Assembly: GCF_030010555.1 (NCBI RefSeq)
Contig: NZ_JASCQP010000024.1
Location: 62,001-126,000, forward strand
DNA length: 64,000 nucleotides
Reading direction: 5' to 3'
Origin: Halomonas rhizosphaerae
GTDB lineage: Bacteria > Pseudomonadota > Gammaproteobacteria > Pseudomonadales > Halomonadaceae
Within the stretch, counting starts at the first letter, position 1. The number at the start of each line of letters is the position of its first letter. A program made the position numbers and the translations under genes. Positions 1-8,591 of this stretch are shown in pieces. The notes beneath the pieces were generated by a model. The model saw only the letters and a list, made by a program, of their open reading frames with translations, was not told where the DNA came from and did no database searches.

Positions 1-726
1 CCGCTTGAGCAGCGCGGAGCGGCCGTAGTCGGTGGCCTCCATCACCATCAGCTGGTTGGCCTTCGGGCCGAACTCGGGGTTCTCCGGGTCGATCAGGGTG
101 TCGTGGTCATGGATGGCGCGCAGGCCGTCCACGTCGCCCTCGCCGAACAGGTCGCCCCCCTCGCAGATCTCCTCGATCAGCTGCTCGAAGGAGATCTTCT
201 GCCACTGGCGACCGCCGCGCTCGCCCACCCGCTTGAGGCAGTGGGTGACGCGGAAGGGGCTGTCGATCTGCGCCATCATGGCGTTGCCGCGGGCGCAGGC
301 GGTGGAGCGGTTCTGCTGGCCCTGGTCACCATGGGCGCTCAGCCCGCGCAGGGCCTCGACCACCGGGGTGCGCATCGGCAGGTGCTCGTCGGCGGAGAGC
401 GGGTGGTAGGGGTTGCCGGAGACACGCAGCACCTGGTCGGTGTCGTTGTCCACGCGCACCCGCACGCCGCACTTGGTGGTGCAGCCGTAGCAGACGGTGA
501 AGGCCACGCGCTGGTCCGGGTTGAGGGTCAGCTCGCCGCTCTCGGGGTCGACGGTGTACTCCGGCGCCAGGGCGTTGCCATGGATGCGGTGCTCGGGCTT
601 CTCGCCGGCGCTGCCGGTGACGCCCTTGCCCATCTTGAGCAACGGGTCGGAGTAGCCGGCGGCGAAGGTGGCGGCGCCGCCGGCGGCGACGGCGCCCTGG
701 ATGAAGCGACGACGTGACTTATCCAT
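1..726 (-). CDS. ttrA: Tetrathionate reductase-type molybdopterin subunit A (N-terminal part)
   Basis: The gene reads off the left edge, so only the first 242 codons are present. The product begins with a twin-arginine export signal (SRRRFIQ at residues 4-10) followed by a small hydrophobic stretch. Cys79, Cys82, Cys86 and Cys144 form the N-terminal [4Fe-4S] motif of DMSO-reductase-family molybdoenzymes, with the long third gap seen in TtrA-like members. In the family the subunit reduces an S-oxo substrate such as tetrathionate in the periplasm. The ATG overlaps the ttrC stop by 8 bp and has GGAG upstream, so it is translationally coupled. The B-C-A order matches Salmonella ttrBCA. Substrate is inferred from the family; a related polysulfide or thiosulfate enzyme cannot be excluded without the rest of the protein. 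Confidence 0.75.
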   Translation of the reverse strand, partial: MDKSRRRFIQGAVAAGGAATFAAGYSDPLLKMGKGVTGSAGEKPEHRIHGNALAPEYTVDPESGELTLNPDQRVAFTVCYGCTTKCGVRVRVDNDTDQVLRVSGNPYHPLSADEHLPMRTPVVEALRGLSAHGDQGQQNRSTACARGNAMMAQIDSPFRVTHCLKRVGERGGRQWQKISFEQLIEEICEGGDLFGEGDVDGLRAIHDHDTLIDPENPEFGPKANQLMVMEATDYGRSALLKR

Positions 727-1900
727 GGCTGGGCGCTCCTTCAACGTCATGTGATGCCGGTTCGGCGGGGGAGATGTCGGCGGCACTGCCGCCCTGGCGG
801 GCCTGGCGCCACGGCACGAAGAGGTCGACCAGCAGGAGGGCGGCGAGCCACAGGCCGAAGGTGCCGACGATGCCGAGGATGCCGGAAGAGCCGGCGGGAA
901 TGCCGTAGTGGTGGAAGCCGGCGCTGTGGCGGGCCACGGTCTGCACGTCCATCAGCACCACCCAGCGGAACATCCAGCCGACGTGCAGGGCCACCAGGCC
1001 GAGCACCCAGGCCCAGGCATGGAGTGCCGGGCGGCGTGAGGCGGGGCGGGTGAGCAGGGTGAGCACGGCGCCGAACAGGACCACGCCGGTGAGGCCACCC
1101 CACAGGGCGGTGCTGCGCCACTCGGCGCTGCCGCGCACCGACTCCATGGCCGCGGCCACGGAGCCGACGTTGGCGTTGATGCCGTCGAGGAACCAGCTGC
1201 CGGCGATCATGCCGGCGAACAGGCAGGCCCCCAGCAGCACCTTGAGCATCTGCCTGCTGACCGTCGTGCTGCGCTCACCGGCCACACGATTGAGCACCAG
1301 GATCAGCCCGCTGGCGGCGATGAAGCCGGTGGCCACGAACATCGGCGGCAGCCACACGGTGTGCCACAGCGGGCGGGCCTTGACGATGGCCACCTCGGCG
1401 CCGGTGTAGAGCATGATGCCGGTGGAGAGGGCCAGGGTACCCAGACCCACCAGCACCAGCAGGGCGCGCGGGGTGGGGGCATCACCCAGCGACACCCAGC
1501 GGGCGACCAGGCCACTGAGCCCGGGGACCTGACGATGGGCCTGCAGCGCCGGGCGCCAGGCGAGCCAGGCCAGCACGATCACGCCCACCACGTAGAGGGG
1601 CAGGATCAGGCTGCCGATGGACATCCAGGAGTGGCTGTTGGCATAGGCGTAGAAGTGCCAGAAGCGCAGCGGCTGGTGCAGGTCGGCGAGCAGGGCCACC
1701 GGGGCCACCAGGGTGGTGGTGAGGCAGGCGAGCAGCGCCAGGCGCGCGGTGGGCAGCCAGCGCTGCTTGCCGAACACCAGCGCCGGGACGGCCAGCCACA
1801 GGGTGGCGTAGGACAGCGCGATCAGGAAGAAGTACTGCACCGCCCAGGGGTACCAGGCGATGTCGTAGCGCGGGGCGAGCAGCTCAATGGCGGAATTCAT
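719..1900 (-). CDS. ttrC: NrfD/PsrC-type membrane quinol dehydrogenase subunit
   Basis: The 393-residue product is very hydrophobic, with about nine or ten predicted membrane helices and no soluble domain, as expected for the NrfD/PsrC/TtrC family. It would anchor the periplasmic catalytic subunits and pass electrons from membrane quinol to the iron-sulfur subunit. Its ATG lies inside the last codons of ttrB (17-bp overlap), and its stop overlaps the ttrA start, so the three genes form one tightly coupled operon. The C-terminus ends in a short charged cytoplasmic-looking tail. The family assignment is firm; the quinol species and the final acceptor are inferred. Confidence 0.85.
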   Translation of the reverse strand: MNSAIELLAPRYDIAWYPWAVQYFFLIALSYATLWLAVPALVFGKQRWLPTARLALLACLTTTLVAPVALLADLHQPLRFWHFYAYANSHSWMSIGSLILPLYVVGVIVLAWLAWRPALQAHRQVPGLSGLVARWVSLGDAPTPRALLVLVGLGTLALSTGIMLYTGAEVAIVKARPLWHTVWLPPMFVATGFIAASGLILVLNRVAGERSTTVSRQMLKVLLGACLFAGMIAGSWFLDGINANVGSVAAAMESVRGSAEWRSTALWGGLTGVVLFGAVLTLLTRPASRRPALHAWAWVLGLVALHVGWMFRWVVLMDVQTVARHSAGFHHYGIPAGSSGILGIVGTFGLWLAALLLVDLFVPWRQARQGGSAADISPAEPASHDVEGAPSHG

Positions 1901-2660
1901 AGCCCATCTCCTGGCCGTGGGGGTCGAGGACGTCCAGGGCCACCGGCTCGGCGTCGGGGCGAGTGACGAAGCGCTCGTCCATGCCGAGGTAGAAGACCTG
2001 GGGCAGGGTGTTCTTCTCGGGCTGAAGCACCATCAGCTCCTCGCGATGCTCGGCGATCATGCGGCTGATCTGGCTCTCGGGGTCGCGCATGTCGCCGATG
2101 ATCCGCGCGCCGCCCACGCAGCTCTCCACACAGGCCGGCAGCAGGCCGGCTTCCAGGCGGTGGGCGCAGAAGGTGCACTTGTCGGCGGTCTGGGTGCGCT
2201 CGTTGATGAAGCGGGCGTCGTAGGGGCAGGCGTTGACGCAGTAGGCGCAGCCCACGCAGCGGTCGCTGTCCACCACCACGATGCCGTCCTGGCGCTGGAA
2301 GGTGGCCTCCACCGGGCACACCGGCACGCAGGGCGGGTTCTCGCAGTGGTTGCACAGGCGCGGCAGCATGAAGGTGGCGACCTCACCGGTCTCCTGGTGC
2401 GCGACCTCGTACTGGGAGACGGTGGTGCGGAAGCTGCCCAGCGGGGCGGCGTTCTCGATATGGCACGACACGGTGCAGGCCTGGCAGCCGATGCACTGGC
2501 GCAGGTCGATGAGCATGCCGTAGCGCTTGCCGGGGTCGCCTTCGCGACGGGGTGGCTGCTGGTTGATGCGGGCGCTGGCGACGCTCGAGAGCGGCACCAT
2601 CGCGGCGCCCGCGCTGAGGCGGGCCAGCTGGCCGAGCAGGGTGCGGCGAATGGGGTCCAT
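1884..2660 (-). CDS. ttrB: Tat-exported four-cluster ferredoxin subunit
   Basis: This 258-aa protein carries 16 cysteines in four groups (56/59/62/66, 103/106/111/115, 135/138/141/145, 162/165/177/181), the pattern of the DmsB/PsrB/TtrB electron-transfer subunits holding four [4Fe-4S] clusters. The N-terminus has a twin-arginine pair (PIRRTLLG) and a hydrophobic stretch, consistent with Tat export or co-export with TtrA. I chose the ATG at 2660 because GGAGG lies just upstream; an in-frame ATG at 2699 would add 13 residues without a good ribosome site. It is the first gene of ttrBCA. It should relay electrons from the NrfD-like membrane subunit to the molybdenum subunit. Confidence 0.85.
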   Translation of the reverse strand: MDPIRRTLLGQLARLSAGAAMVPLSSVASARINQQPPRREGDPGKRYGMLIDLRQCIGCQACTVSCHIENAAPLGSFRTTVSQYEVAHQETGEVATFMLPRLCNHCENPPCVPVCPVEATFQRQDGIVVVDSDRCVGCAYCVNACPYDARFINERTQTADKCTFCAHRLEAGLLPACVESCVGGARIIGDMRDPESQISRMIAEHREELMVLQPEKNTLPQVFYLGMDERFVTRPDAEPVALDVLDPHGQEMGYEFRH

Positions 2661-2723
2661 GGCGCCTCCGGTGGCCTGGGTGGGGCGGAATTTCCGCACG
2701 ACGGGTCAGGGGGTGATACCGGA

Positions 2724-2766
2724 AGGCTACCTGCGACCAAGGTCTAGGCACTTGATGTCGATCAAG
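2724..2766 (-). promoter_or_regulatory. FNR/Anr box and promoter of the ttr operon
   Basis: A perfect FNR/Anr palindrome, TTGATGTCGATCAA, lies at 2752-2765. Its centre is about 32 bp from a weak minus-strand -10 candidate (TAGCCT, 2729-2724), which would place the box near -41, the class II activator position. The ttrB start codon is about 90 bp downstream. This predicts induction under oxygen limitation. The box matches the consensus exactly; the -10 and start site are inferred. Confidence 0.75.
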
Positions 2767-2846
2767 AGATCGTTAGCAAGCTCTTAATCCTGGCGTAATG
2801 TTACGGCAAGCCATTGAGGCGTAAGGGATTTTTCTCCGGGCAGGCA

Positions 2847-2879
2847 AGAAAAAACGCCCCGCCTGCAGGGCGGAGCGTT
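2847..2879 (-). terminator. Rho-independent terminator
   Basis: A GC-rich hairpin (arms about 11 bp with one mismatch around a TGCA-containing loop, 2853-2879) is followed on the minus strand by a run of six T. It ends the transcript of the HigA-like gene just upstream and separates it from the ttr promoter. Confidence 0.8.
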
Positions 2880-2919
2880 CGCTGTTCGTCATCGTGCCGG
2901 CCTCCCGCGGGAGGGGCGA

Positions 2920-3198
2920 TCAGGGCGGTGAGCCGCTCGGGTCGATGGTGCGGTAGACGAGGCGAAGCTCGTCGACGGAGAGGTGCTCCAGCTTCCCCGA
3001 GAGGAGGTCGCTGATCTTCTGCATCGGCAGACCGGCGCGGCGTGCGATCTCTCGGCTACCGAGGTCCGACACGGCGATCAGTCGCGTGATGATGCGCATG
3101 AGGCGTGTACGCTTTTCCAGGTCCCTGACATCGAGGTCAGGGCAGCTTCGCGGGGGGTCGGTGAGTTCCGCGTGGGCGGTGTGACGTGCCGTGCTCAT
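2920..3198 (-). CDS. HigA/XRE-like helix-turn-helix protein, orphan
   Basis: The 92-aa product has a C-terminal helix-turn-helix of the HigA2/XRE type: residues 49-71 (REIARRAGLPMQKISDLLSG) resemble the recognition unit of antitoxins paired with HigB/RelE-type toxins. The N-terminal 30 residues are charged and unstructured in appearance. The start at 3198 is preceded by GGAG at good spacing; a longer reading frame continues upstream but has no ribosome site. No toxin gene lies on either side, so it is either a solitary regulator or a remnant of a toxin-antitoxin pair. A hairpin terminator follows it directly. Confidence 0.7.
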   Translation of the reverse strand: MSTARHTAHAELTDPPRSCPDLDVRDLEKRTRLMRIITRLIAVSDLGSREIARRAGLPMQKISDLLSGKLEHLSVDELRLVYRTIDPSGSPP

Positions 3199-3605
3199 GA
3201 TGCTCCAGTGGGCGGTTTCGACAGCCACACTATGGGGTCTATACGGCGATTTTGCCAGTATCGATTCGATGATTCTTTGGTGGGATACGGGGGCCCGTCG
3301 CGGGGTTGCGGCCCGAGGCAGGGTGTGCAGAATATCGAACTTCCGGGCGGCTCCGCCGATGGCCGGCAAGTGGCGCGGGTGGCAGTCTCTGGATACGCAT
3401 ATCCTTATATTGCAAGGCCTCCCGAGGGGAGGCATCGCCCTGACTTGTGGGGGATTCCGCGACTTGCATGGGGGTGGCTGCGACAAATGTCTAGTCGCCG
3501 GGTGTTCAATATTTCTTGAACGTTTGTCCTTCGTTTACTATTTTTGTCGATGTTTCGTGAAAAAATCTTACATCATGACAATCGACAACTGACCAAGAGG
3601 CTGAC
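3199..3605. other. Intergenic region with divergent promoters
   Basis: This 407-bp gap has no credible coding frame. It becomes AT-rich over its last 100 bp, where a promoter for the permease is visible. I saw no RNA gene in it; the left part probably carries the promoter of the HigA-like gene. Confidence 0.6.
3504..3544 (+). promoter_or_regulatory. Promoter with inverted repeat over the -35
   Basis: TTGAAC (3516-3521) and TATTTT (3539-3544) are separated by exactly 17 bp and sit about 60 bp before the permease start. The -35 hexamer is the right arm of a perfect inverted repeat, GTTCAA-N6-TTGAAC (3504-3521), so a dimeric regulator bound there would block or position RNA polymerase. The regulator is unknown. 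Confidence 0.55.
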
Positions 3606-5045
3606 ATGAACAACGAGACGTCCACGGAGACGCACCTGACGCGAGTCCTAGCCCGAAAGGATGTGCTGGCCCTGGCCTTCGGCGCCATGATCGGCTGGGG
3701 CTGGATCGTGCTGACCGGCAGCTGGATCCAGTCGGCCGGCAGCCTGGGAGCGATCACCGCCTTCCTGATCGGCGGACTGATCATCGTGCTGGTGGGCCTG
3801 ACCTACGCCGAGCTGGCCTCGGCGATGCCCCAGGTCGGGGGCGAGCACGTCTACAGCTACCGGGCCATGGGGCACTTCGCCTCCTTCCTCTGCACCTGGG
3901 CCATCACCCTGGGCTACGTGAGCGTGGTGGCCTTCGAGGCCGTGGCGCTGCCCACCGTGGTGGAGCACCTCTTCCCGAACTATGCCGTGGGGCAGATGTG
4001 GAACATCGCCGGCTGGGACGTGAAGGCCACCTGGGTCGCCGTCGGCGTGGCCGGGTCGGTGCTGATGATGTGGATCAACTACATCGGCGTGCGCACCGCC
4101 GCCCTGGTCCAGAAGGTGGTGACGCTGCTGATCCTGGCGGTCGGCATCCTGTTCATCACCGGCGCCCTCTTCCAGGGCAGCACCGAGACCATGCAGCCGC
4201 TGTTCAGCGTCGAGGAGGGCGTGATGGGCGGCATCATGATGGTGATCATCATGGTGCCCTTCATGTTCGTCGGCTTCGACGTGATCCCGCAGGCCGCCGA
4301 GGAGATCAACCTGCCGTTCCGCGAGATCGGCCGGGTGCTGATGATCTCGGTGATCCTGGCGGTGTTCTGGTACTCCTTCATCATCCTGGGGACCGCGCTG
4401 ATGCTCGATCCCGAGGCGCTGGGCGCCAGCTCCCTGGCGGTGCCGGATGCCATGCAGGCAGCCTTCCAGGCGCCCTGGGCCGGCAACCTGATGATCCTGG
4501 CCGGCATCGCGGGCATCATCACCAGCTGGAACGCCTTCTACATCGGCGGTTCGCGGGCCATCTACGCGCTGGCGCACTCCGGCATGCTGCCGGCCTTCCT
4601 GGCCAAGCTGCACCCGAAGCACCGCACCCCGACCAACGCCATCCTGGTGATGGGGGTGCTCTCTTCCATCGCGCCCTTCTTCGGCCGCCAGGCGCTGGTC
4701 TGGCTGGTGGTGGCCGGCGGCCTGGGCATCGTCATCGCCTACCTCTTCGTCGCGCTCTCCTTCGTGGTGCTGCGCCGGCGCGAGCCGGAGATGGCGCGCC
4801 CCTTCCGGGTCCGCCGTGGCAAGACCGTGGGGGCCCTGTCGGTGATCCTGTCGGTGATGCTGATCGGCATGTACCTGCCGGGCAGCCCCTCGGCGCTCTC
4901 CACCATCGAGTGGTTCATGTTCGCCGGCTGGATGGCGATCGGCCTGGTCCTCTATGCCTGGTCGCGTAACCGCTATGGCGTCGCCTACAGCGATACCATG
5001 ATGAAGCGCGAGCTGGCCGGCGCGGACCCCTATCCCGGTCGCTGA
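3606..5045 (+). CDS. APC-family amino acid permease
   Basis: The 479-aa product has about 12 hydrophobic helices and the N-terminal signature of the amino acid-polyamine-organocation superfamily (FGAMIGWGW in TM1, then a Tyr-Ala-Glu-Leu segment near residue 68). It should import an amino acid or amine by proton or sodium symport across the inner membrane. AGAGG precedes the ATG at 8 nt. It sits upstream of glaH-lhgO, which degrade glutarate made from lysine, so lysine, 5-aminovalerate or a related C5 compound are reasonable substrates, but this is only neighbourhood inference. A terminator separates it from glaH, so the two are not simply co-transcribed. Confidence 0.85.
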   Translation: MNNETSTETHLTRVLARKDVLALAFGAMIGWGWIVLTGSWIQSAGSLGAITAFLIGGLIIVLVGLTYAELASAMPQVGGEHVYSYRAMGHFASFLCTWAITLGYVSVVAFEAVALPTVVEHLFPNYAVGQMWNIAGWDVKATWVAVGVAGSVLMMWINYIGVRTAALVQKVVTLLILAVGILFITGALFQGSTETMQPLFSVEEGVMGGIMMVIIMVPFMFVGFDVIPQAAEEINLPFREIGRVLMISVILAVFWYSFIILGTALMLDPEALGASSLAVPDAMQAAFQAPWAGNLMILAGIAGIITSWNAFYIGGSRAIYALAHSGMLPAFLAKLHPKHRTPTNAILVMGVLSSIAPFFGRQALVWLVVAGGLGIVIAYLFVALSFVVLRRREPEMARPFRVRRGKTVGALSVILSVMLIGMYLPGSPSALSTIEWFMFAGWMAIGLVLYAWSRNRYGVAYSDTMMKRELAGADPYPGR

Positions 5046-5105
5046 TCCCTCGGCCCTGCAGGCGGCCGCCCCGGGAGCCCGGGGCGGCCATCGAACACAG
5101 AGCGC

Positions 5106-5136
5106 AAAGGATGGCCAATGGCCGTCCTTTATTTTT
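5106..5136 (+). terminator. Rho-independent terminator after the permease
   Basis: An inverted repeat with arms reading AAAGGATGGCC and GGCCGTCCTTT (one mismatch, AAT loop) is followed by an AT-rich ATTTTT tract. It overlaps by two bases the -35 element of the next promoter. Confidence 0.75.
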
Positions 5137-5163
5137 GACAAAAATAAAAAATGTAGATATTTT
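5135..5163 (+). promoter_or_regulatory. Strong sigma-70-type promoter of glaH
   Basis: A perfect -35 TTGACA (5135-5140), a 17-bp AT-rich spacer and a TATTTT -10 (5158-5163) lie 37 bp before the glaH start codon. In E. coli csiD is sigma-S/CRP controlled; no CRP site is obvious here, so regulation probably differs. Confidence 0.7.
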
Positions 5164-5199
5164 TAGATTGTGTCCACGTAATGCCATGGAGCCCCTGAC

Positions 5200-6180
5200 A
5201 TGACCGTACTGACCCAACTTCCCGAGACCGCCATGCCCCTGCCCGCCGATATCCGCGGCTTCACGCTGGCGCCTTCCGCCCAGTCGCCGCGCCTGCTGCA
5301 GCTGACCGTCAGCCGCGAGGTGGTCGAGGCCTTCCTCGAGGCCGTGGTCGAGTGGCCGGTGCAGGCCCTGGAGTACAAGTCCATGCTGCGCTTCCGGGTG
5401 GCGAGGATCCTCGATGACCTCTGCGACAACACCCTGCAGCCGGTGCTGGTCAACACCCTGGTGGATCGCGCCACCGGTGGCTTCCAGGTGGTTCCCGAAG
5501 GGCTCGGCTCCGTCGAGCAGGCCGACGAGATGGTCAAGTTCGCCACCGCCGTGGCGCACCTGATGGGTCGCTCCAACTACGACGCCATGAGCGGCCAGTA
5601 CTATGCCCGCTTCGTGGTGCGCAACGTCGACGAGTCCGACAGCTACCTGCGCCAGCCCCACCGGGTGATGGAGCTGCACAACGACGGCACCTTCGTCGAG
5701 CAGGACACCGACTACGTGCTGATGATGAAGATCGACGAGCAGCACATGGAGGGCGGCAACTCGCTGCTGCTGCACCTGGACGACTGGGAGGGGCTGGAGC
5801 GCTTCTACCACCATCCGCTGGCGCGCCGGGCGATGCGCTGGACCGCACCGCCCAGCAAGAACGTCGCCAAGGACGTCTACCATGCGGTCTTCGACGTGGA
5901 CGCCAGCGGCCTGCCGATCATGTCCTACATCGACCAGTTCGTGCAGCCCAAGGACTTCGAGGAGGGCAACTGGCTGACCGACCTCTCCGAGTCGCTCGAG
6001 AACAGCCCGGCGATCCTCTCGGTGCCCAATCCGGTGGGCAGCTTCCTGCTGATCAACAACCACTTCTGGCTGCATGGCCGCGACCGCTTCAAGGCACATC
6101 CGGAGCTGCGTCGCGAGCTGATGCGCCAGCGGGGCTACTTCACCCATGCCAAGACCCTGCGCAACCCGCGCCAGGTCTGA
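5200..6180 (+). CDS. glaH: Glutarate 2-hydroxylase (CsiD)
   Basis: The 326-aa protein matches the CsiD/GlaH family, Fe(II)/2-oxoglutarate-dependent dioxygenases that convert glutarate to L-2-hydroxyglutarate in lysine breakdown through cadaverine and 5-aminovalerate. The iron triad is visible at His160, Asp162 (in ELHNDGTF) and His292 (in LHGRDRF), and Arg311 is placed to bind 2-oxoglutarate. These positions and the length agree with my recollection of the E. coli enzyme. GGAG lies 8 nt before the chosen ATG. Immediately downstream is lhgO, which oxidises the product, so the pair closes the route to 2-oxoglutarate. Assignment is strong. Confidence 0.95.
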   Translation: MTVLTQLPETAMPLPADIRGFTLAPSAQSPRLLQLTVSREVVEAFLEAVVEWPVQALEYKSMLRFRVARILDDLCDNTLQPVLVNTLVDRATGGFQVVPEGLGSVEQADEMVKFATAVAHLMGRSNYDAMSGQYYARFVVRNVDESDSYLRQPHRVMELHNDGTFVEQDTDYVLMMKIDEQHMEGGNSLLLHLDDWEGLERFYHHPLARRAMRWTAPPSKNVAKDVYHAVFDVDASGLPIMSYIDQFVQPKDFEEGNWLTDLSESLENSPAILSVPNPVGSFLLINNHFWLHGRDRFKAHPELRRELMRQRGYFTHAKTLRNPRQV

Positions 6181-6215
6181 GGCGCCGGAACCCGACCGAG
6201 GGGTTAGACTGACGA

Positions 6216-6241
6216 GGCCACGCCGTGACGACGGCGTGGCC
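6216..6241 (+). other. Hairpin between glaH and lhgO
   Basis: Perfect 10-bp arms (GGCCACGCCG / CGGCGTGGCC) surround a 6-nt loop and lie 25 bp before the lhgO start. No T-run follows, so it may be an mRNA-stabilising or partially terminating hairpin that tunes lhgO expression rather than a full terminator. Confidence 0.5.
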
Positions 6242-6266
6242 GTCTCATTGGAGGAGCGAGGACGGC

Positions 6267-7463
6267 ATGTACGATTTCATCATCATCGGCGGGGGCATCC
6301 TGGGCATGTCCACCGCCATGCAGCTCAAGCAGGCCTATCCGGATCGCCGCATGCTGGTGGTGGAGAAGGAGCGCGAGGCGGCGCGCCACCAGACCGGCCA
6401 CAACAGCGGCGTGATCCACGCCGGCGTCTACTACACCCCCGGGAGCCTCAAGGCGCGCTTCTGCCTGGGGGGCAACCGGGCCACCAAGGCCTTCTGCGAC
6501 GTCCATGGCATCCCCTACGACAGCTGCGGGAAGCTGCTGGTGGCCACCAACGACCTGGAGATGCGGCGCATGCAGGCGCTGTGGGAACGCACCGAGGCCA
6601 ACGGCCTGGAGCGCGAGTGGCTGGGGCCCGAGGCACTCGCCGAGCGCGAGCCCAATATCACCGGGGTCGGCGGCATCTTCGTGCCCTCCAGCGGCATCGT
6701 CGACTACGCCGCGGTGACCCGGGCCATGGCCGCCGAGTTCGAGCGGAGGGGCGGCGAGATCCGCTACATGGCCGAGGTCACCGCCCTGGAGGAACGACGC
6801 CAGGAGGTGGTGGTGACCACCGGCGCCGGCGAGTTCACCGGGCGCTATCTCGTGACCTGCTCGGGGCTGATGGCCGATCGGGTGGTACGCATGCTGGGCC
6901 AGGATCCCGGCTTCACCATCTGTCCCTTCCGCGGCGAGTACTATCGGCTGCCGGAGACGCACAACGACATCGTCAACCACCTGATCTACCCGATCCCGGA
7001 TCCCTCCATGCCCTTCCTGGGCGTGCACCTGACGCGGATGATCGACGGTTCCGTCACCGTGGGCCCCAATGCGGTGCTGGCCTTCAAGCGCGAGGGCTAC
7101 CGCCGGCGTGACGTGTCGCTCGGTGACATGGCGAGGATGTTCAGCGACCCGGGCATCCTCAAGGTGCTGGGCCGCAACCTGCGCCCGGGCCTCACGGAGA
7201 TGAAGAACTCGCTGCACAAGCGGGGCTATCTCGAGCTGGTGCGCAAGTACTGCCCCAGCCTGGGGCTGGAGGACCTGGGCCCCTATCCGGCCGGGGTTCG
7301 GGCCCAGGCGGTGTCCCGCGACGGCAAGCTGGTGGACGACTTCCTGTTCGTCAACACGCCACGCACCGTGAACGTGGGCAACGCCCCGTCGCCGGCGGCC
7401 ACCTCGGCGATCCCCATCGGGGCGCATATCGTCGACAAGGTGAAGGCGCTGGTCGAGGAATGA
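6267..7463 (+). CDS. lhgO: L-2-hydroxyglutarate dehydrogenase/oxidase
   Basis: The 398-aa flavoprotein starts with the dinucleotide-binding motif IIGGGILGMS at residues 5-14 and belongs to the DAO/LhgO family. It oxidises L-2-hydroxyglutarate to 2-oxoglutarate, feeding electrons to the quinone pool in E. coli. The family's HQTGHNSGVIHAG segment (residues 42-54), which positions FAD and substrate, is intact. The start at 6267 has GGAGGAGCGAGGA upstream; an in-frame ATG at 6225 would add 14 unlikely residues. It follows glaH with an 86-bp gap holding a hairpin. The pair recycles the 2-oxoglutarate co-substrate consumed by GlaH. Confidence 0.95.
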   Translation: MYDFIIIGGGILGMSTAMQLKQAYPDRRMLVVEKEREAARHQTGHNSGVIHAGVYYTPGSLKARFCLGGNRATKAFCDVHGIPYDSCGKLLVATNDLEMRRMQALWERTEANGLEREWLGPEALAEREPNITGVGGIFVPSSGIVDYAAVTRAMAAEFERRGGEIRYMAEVTALEERRQEVVVTTGAGEFTGRYLVTCSGLMADRVVRMLGQDPGFTICPFRGEYYRLPETHNDIVNHLIYPIPDPSMPFLGVHLTRMIDGSVTVGPNAVLAFKREGYRRRDVSLGDMARMFSDPGILKVLGRNLRPGLTEMKNSLHKRGYLELVRKYCPSLGLEDLGPYPAGVRAQAVSRDGKLVDDFLFVNTPRTVNVGNAPSPAATSAIPIGAHIVDKVKALVEE

Positions 7464-7530
7464 GGACAGGGTTCGACCTTGGATGAATTGCCGAAAATCC
7501 CCGGGAACGTAGAAATAGTGGCATTGGGTT

Positions 7531-7557
7531 CTCACGCAGCGACCATGCTAGCGTGAG
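7531..7557 (+). promoter_or_regulatory. Inverted repeat upstream of the TAXI-TRAP operon
   Basis: CTCACGC and GCGTGAG form a 7-bp inverted repeat with a 13-nt spacer, about 70 bp before the TAXI binding-protein gene. The 164-bp gap it occupies could hold a separate promoter and operator for the transporter. No regulator gene is adjacent. Confidence 0.35.
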
Positions 7558-7627
7558 GCGAGGCGCCACGAGATGCCGGCGCCGCTACAATTCACAACAA
7601 ACCTGGTCCCAGGATCGGAGGATTGCC

Positions 7628-8587
7628 ATGCGATTTCGCAAGTACGCCGCCGCCGCCACGCTGATGGCCACGGCCCCCCTGGCTGCTGCCCAGCAGCTCT
7701 CCATCGCCACCGGCGGTACCGGCGGTACCTACTATCCCTACGGGGGTGGCCTGGCCGAGCTGATCGGCAACCATATCGAGGGCTACGAGGCCGTGGCCGA
7801 GGTGACCGGTGCCTCCGTGGAGAACATGGGGCTGGTGTGGCGGGGGGACTCCGACCTTGCCCTGGCGCTGGCCGACACCGTCTACCAGGCCCACAACGGT
7901 ACCGGCGACTTCGAGGGCCGCCAGCTGGAGAACATCCGCGCGCTGGCCTCCATCTACCCCAACGCCGTCCAGATCGTCACCCTGGCCGATTCCGGCATCG
8001 AGTCGCTCGCCGACCTCGAGGGCAAGACGGTCTCCGTGGGCGCGCCGGGCAGCGGCACCGAGGTCAACGCCCAGGCCCTGCTCGAGGCCAACGGCATCAC
8101 CTATGACGACTTCGACCCGCGGCGCCTGAACTTCAACGAGACCGCCGACGCCATCCGCGACGGCGACATCGACGCCGGCTTCTGGAGCGTGGGGCCGCCC
8201 ACCAGCTCGATCATGAACCTGGCCACCACCCGCGACATCCGCCTGATCGGCCTGACCGAGGAGGAGATCGACAAGGCCAGGGAAGCCGAGCCCGTGTTCG
8301 CCGCCTACAAGCTGAAAGCGGGCCTCTACGAGGGCATGGACGAGGCGGTGCAGAGCATCGGTATCCCCAACGTGCTGGCGGTGAGCAGCGAGATGGACGA
8401 GGAGCTGGCCTACCAGATCACCAAGGTCCTCTTCGAGTACACCGACGAGCTGATCGCCATCCACCCGGCGGCCAACGATACCACCGTGGAGTTCAGCGCG
8501 GAGTCGACCCCGGTTCCCTTCCATCCGGGCGCGCTGCGCTACTACGAGGAAGTGGGTGCCGAGATCCAGGATCACCAGCGTCCCTGA
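7628..8587 (+). CDS. TAXI-family TRAP transporter solute-binding protein
   Basis: The 319-aa product has a clear signal peptide (cleavage near Ala-Ala-Ala-Gln at residue 21) and then LSIATGGTGGTYYPYGGG, the hallmark start of TAXI (TRAP-associated extracytoplasmic immunogenic) binding proteins. It should capture a solute in the periplasm and hand it to the fused permease two genes downstream. GGAGG lies 7 nt before the ATG. The neighbouring glaH-lhgO genes make glutarate, 2-hydroxyglutarate or a related C5 acid the best substrate guess, which is inference only. Confidence 0.92.
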   Translation: MRFRKYAAAATLMATAPLAAAQQLSIATGGTGGTYYPYGGGLAELIGNHIEGYEAVAEVTGASVENMGLVWRGDSDLALALADTVYQAHNGTGDFEGRQLENIRALASIYPNAVQIVTLADSGIESLADLEGKTVSVGAPGSGTEVNAQALLEANGITYDDFDPRRLNFNETADAIRDGDIDAGFWSVGPPTSSIMNLATTRDIRLIGLTEEEIDKAREAEPVFAAYKLKAGLYEGMDEAVQSIGIPNVLAVSSEMDEELAYQITKVLFEYTDELIAIHPAANDTTVEFSAESTPVPFHPGALRYYEEVGAEIQDHQRP

Positions 8588-8591
8588 GGCG

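Noticed and set aside
3648..5141. A 497-codon minus-strand frame opposite the APC permease.
   Set aside because: His/Asp/Gln-rich antisense shadow of hydrophobic codons; no start signals or family resemblance.
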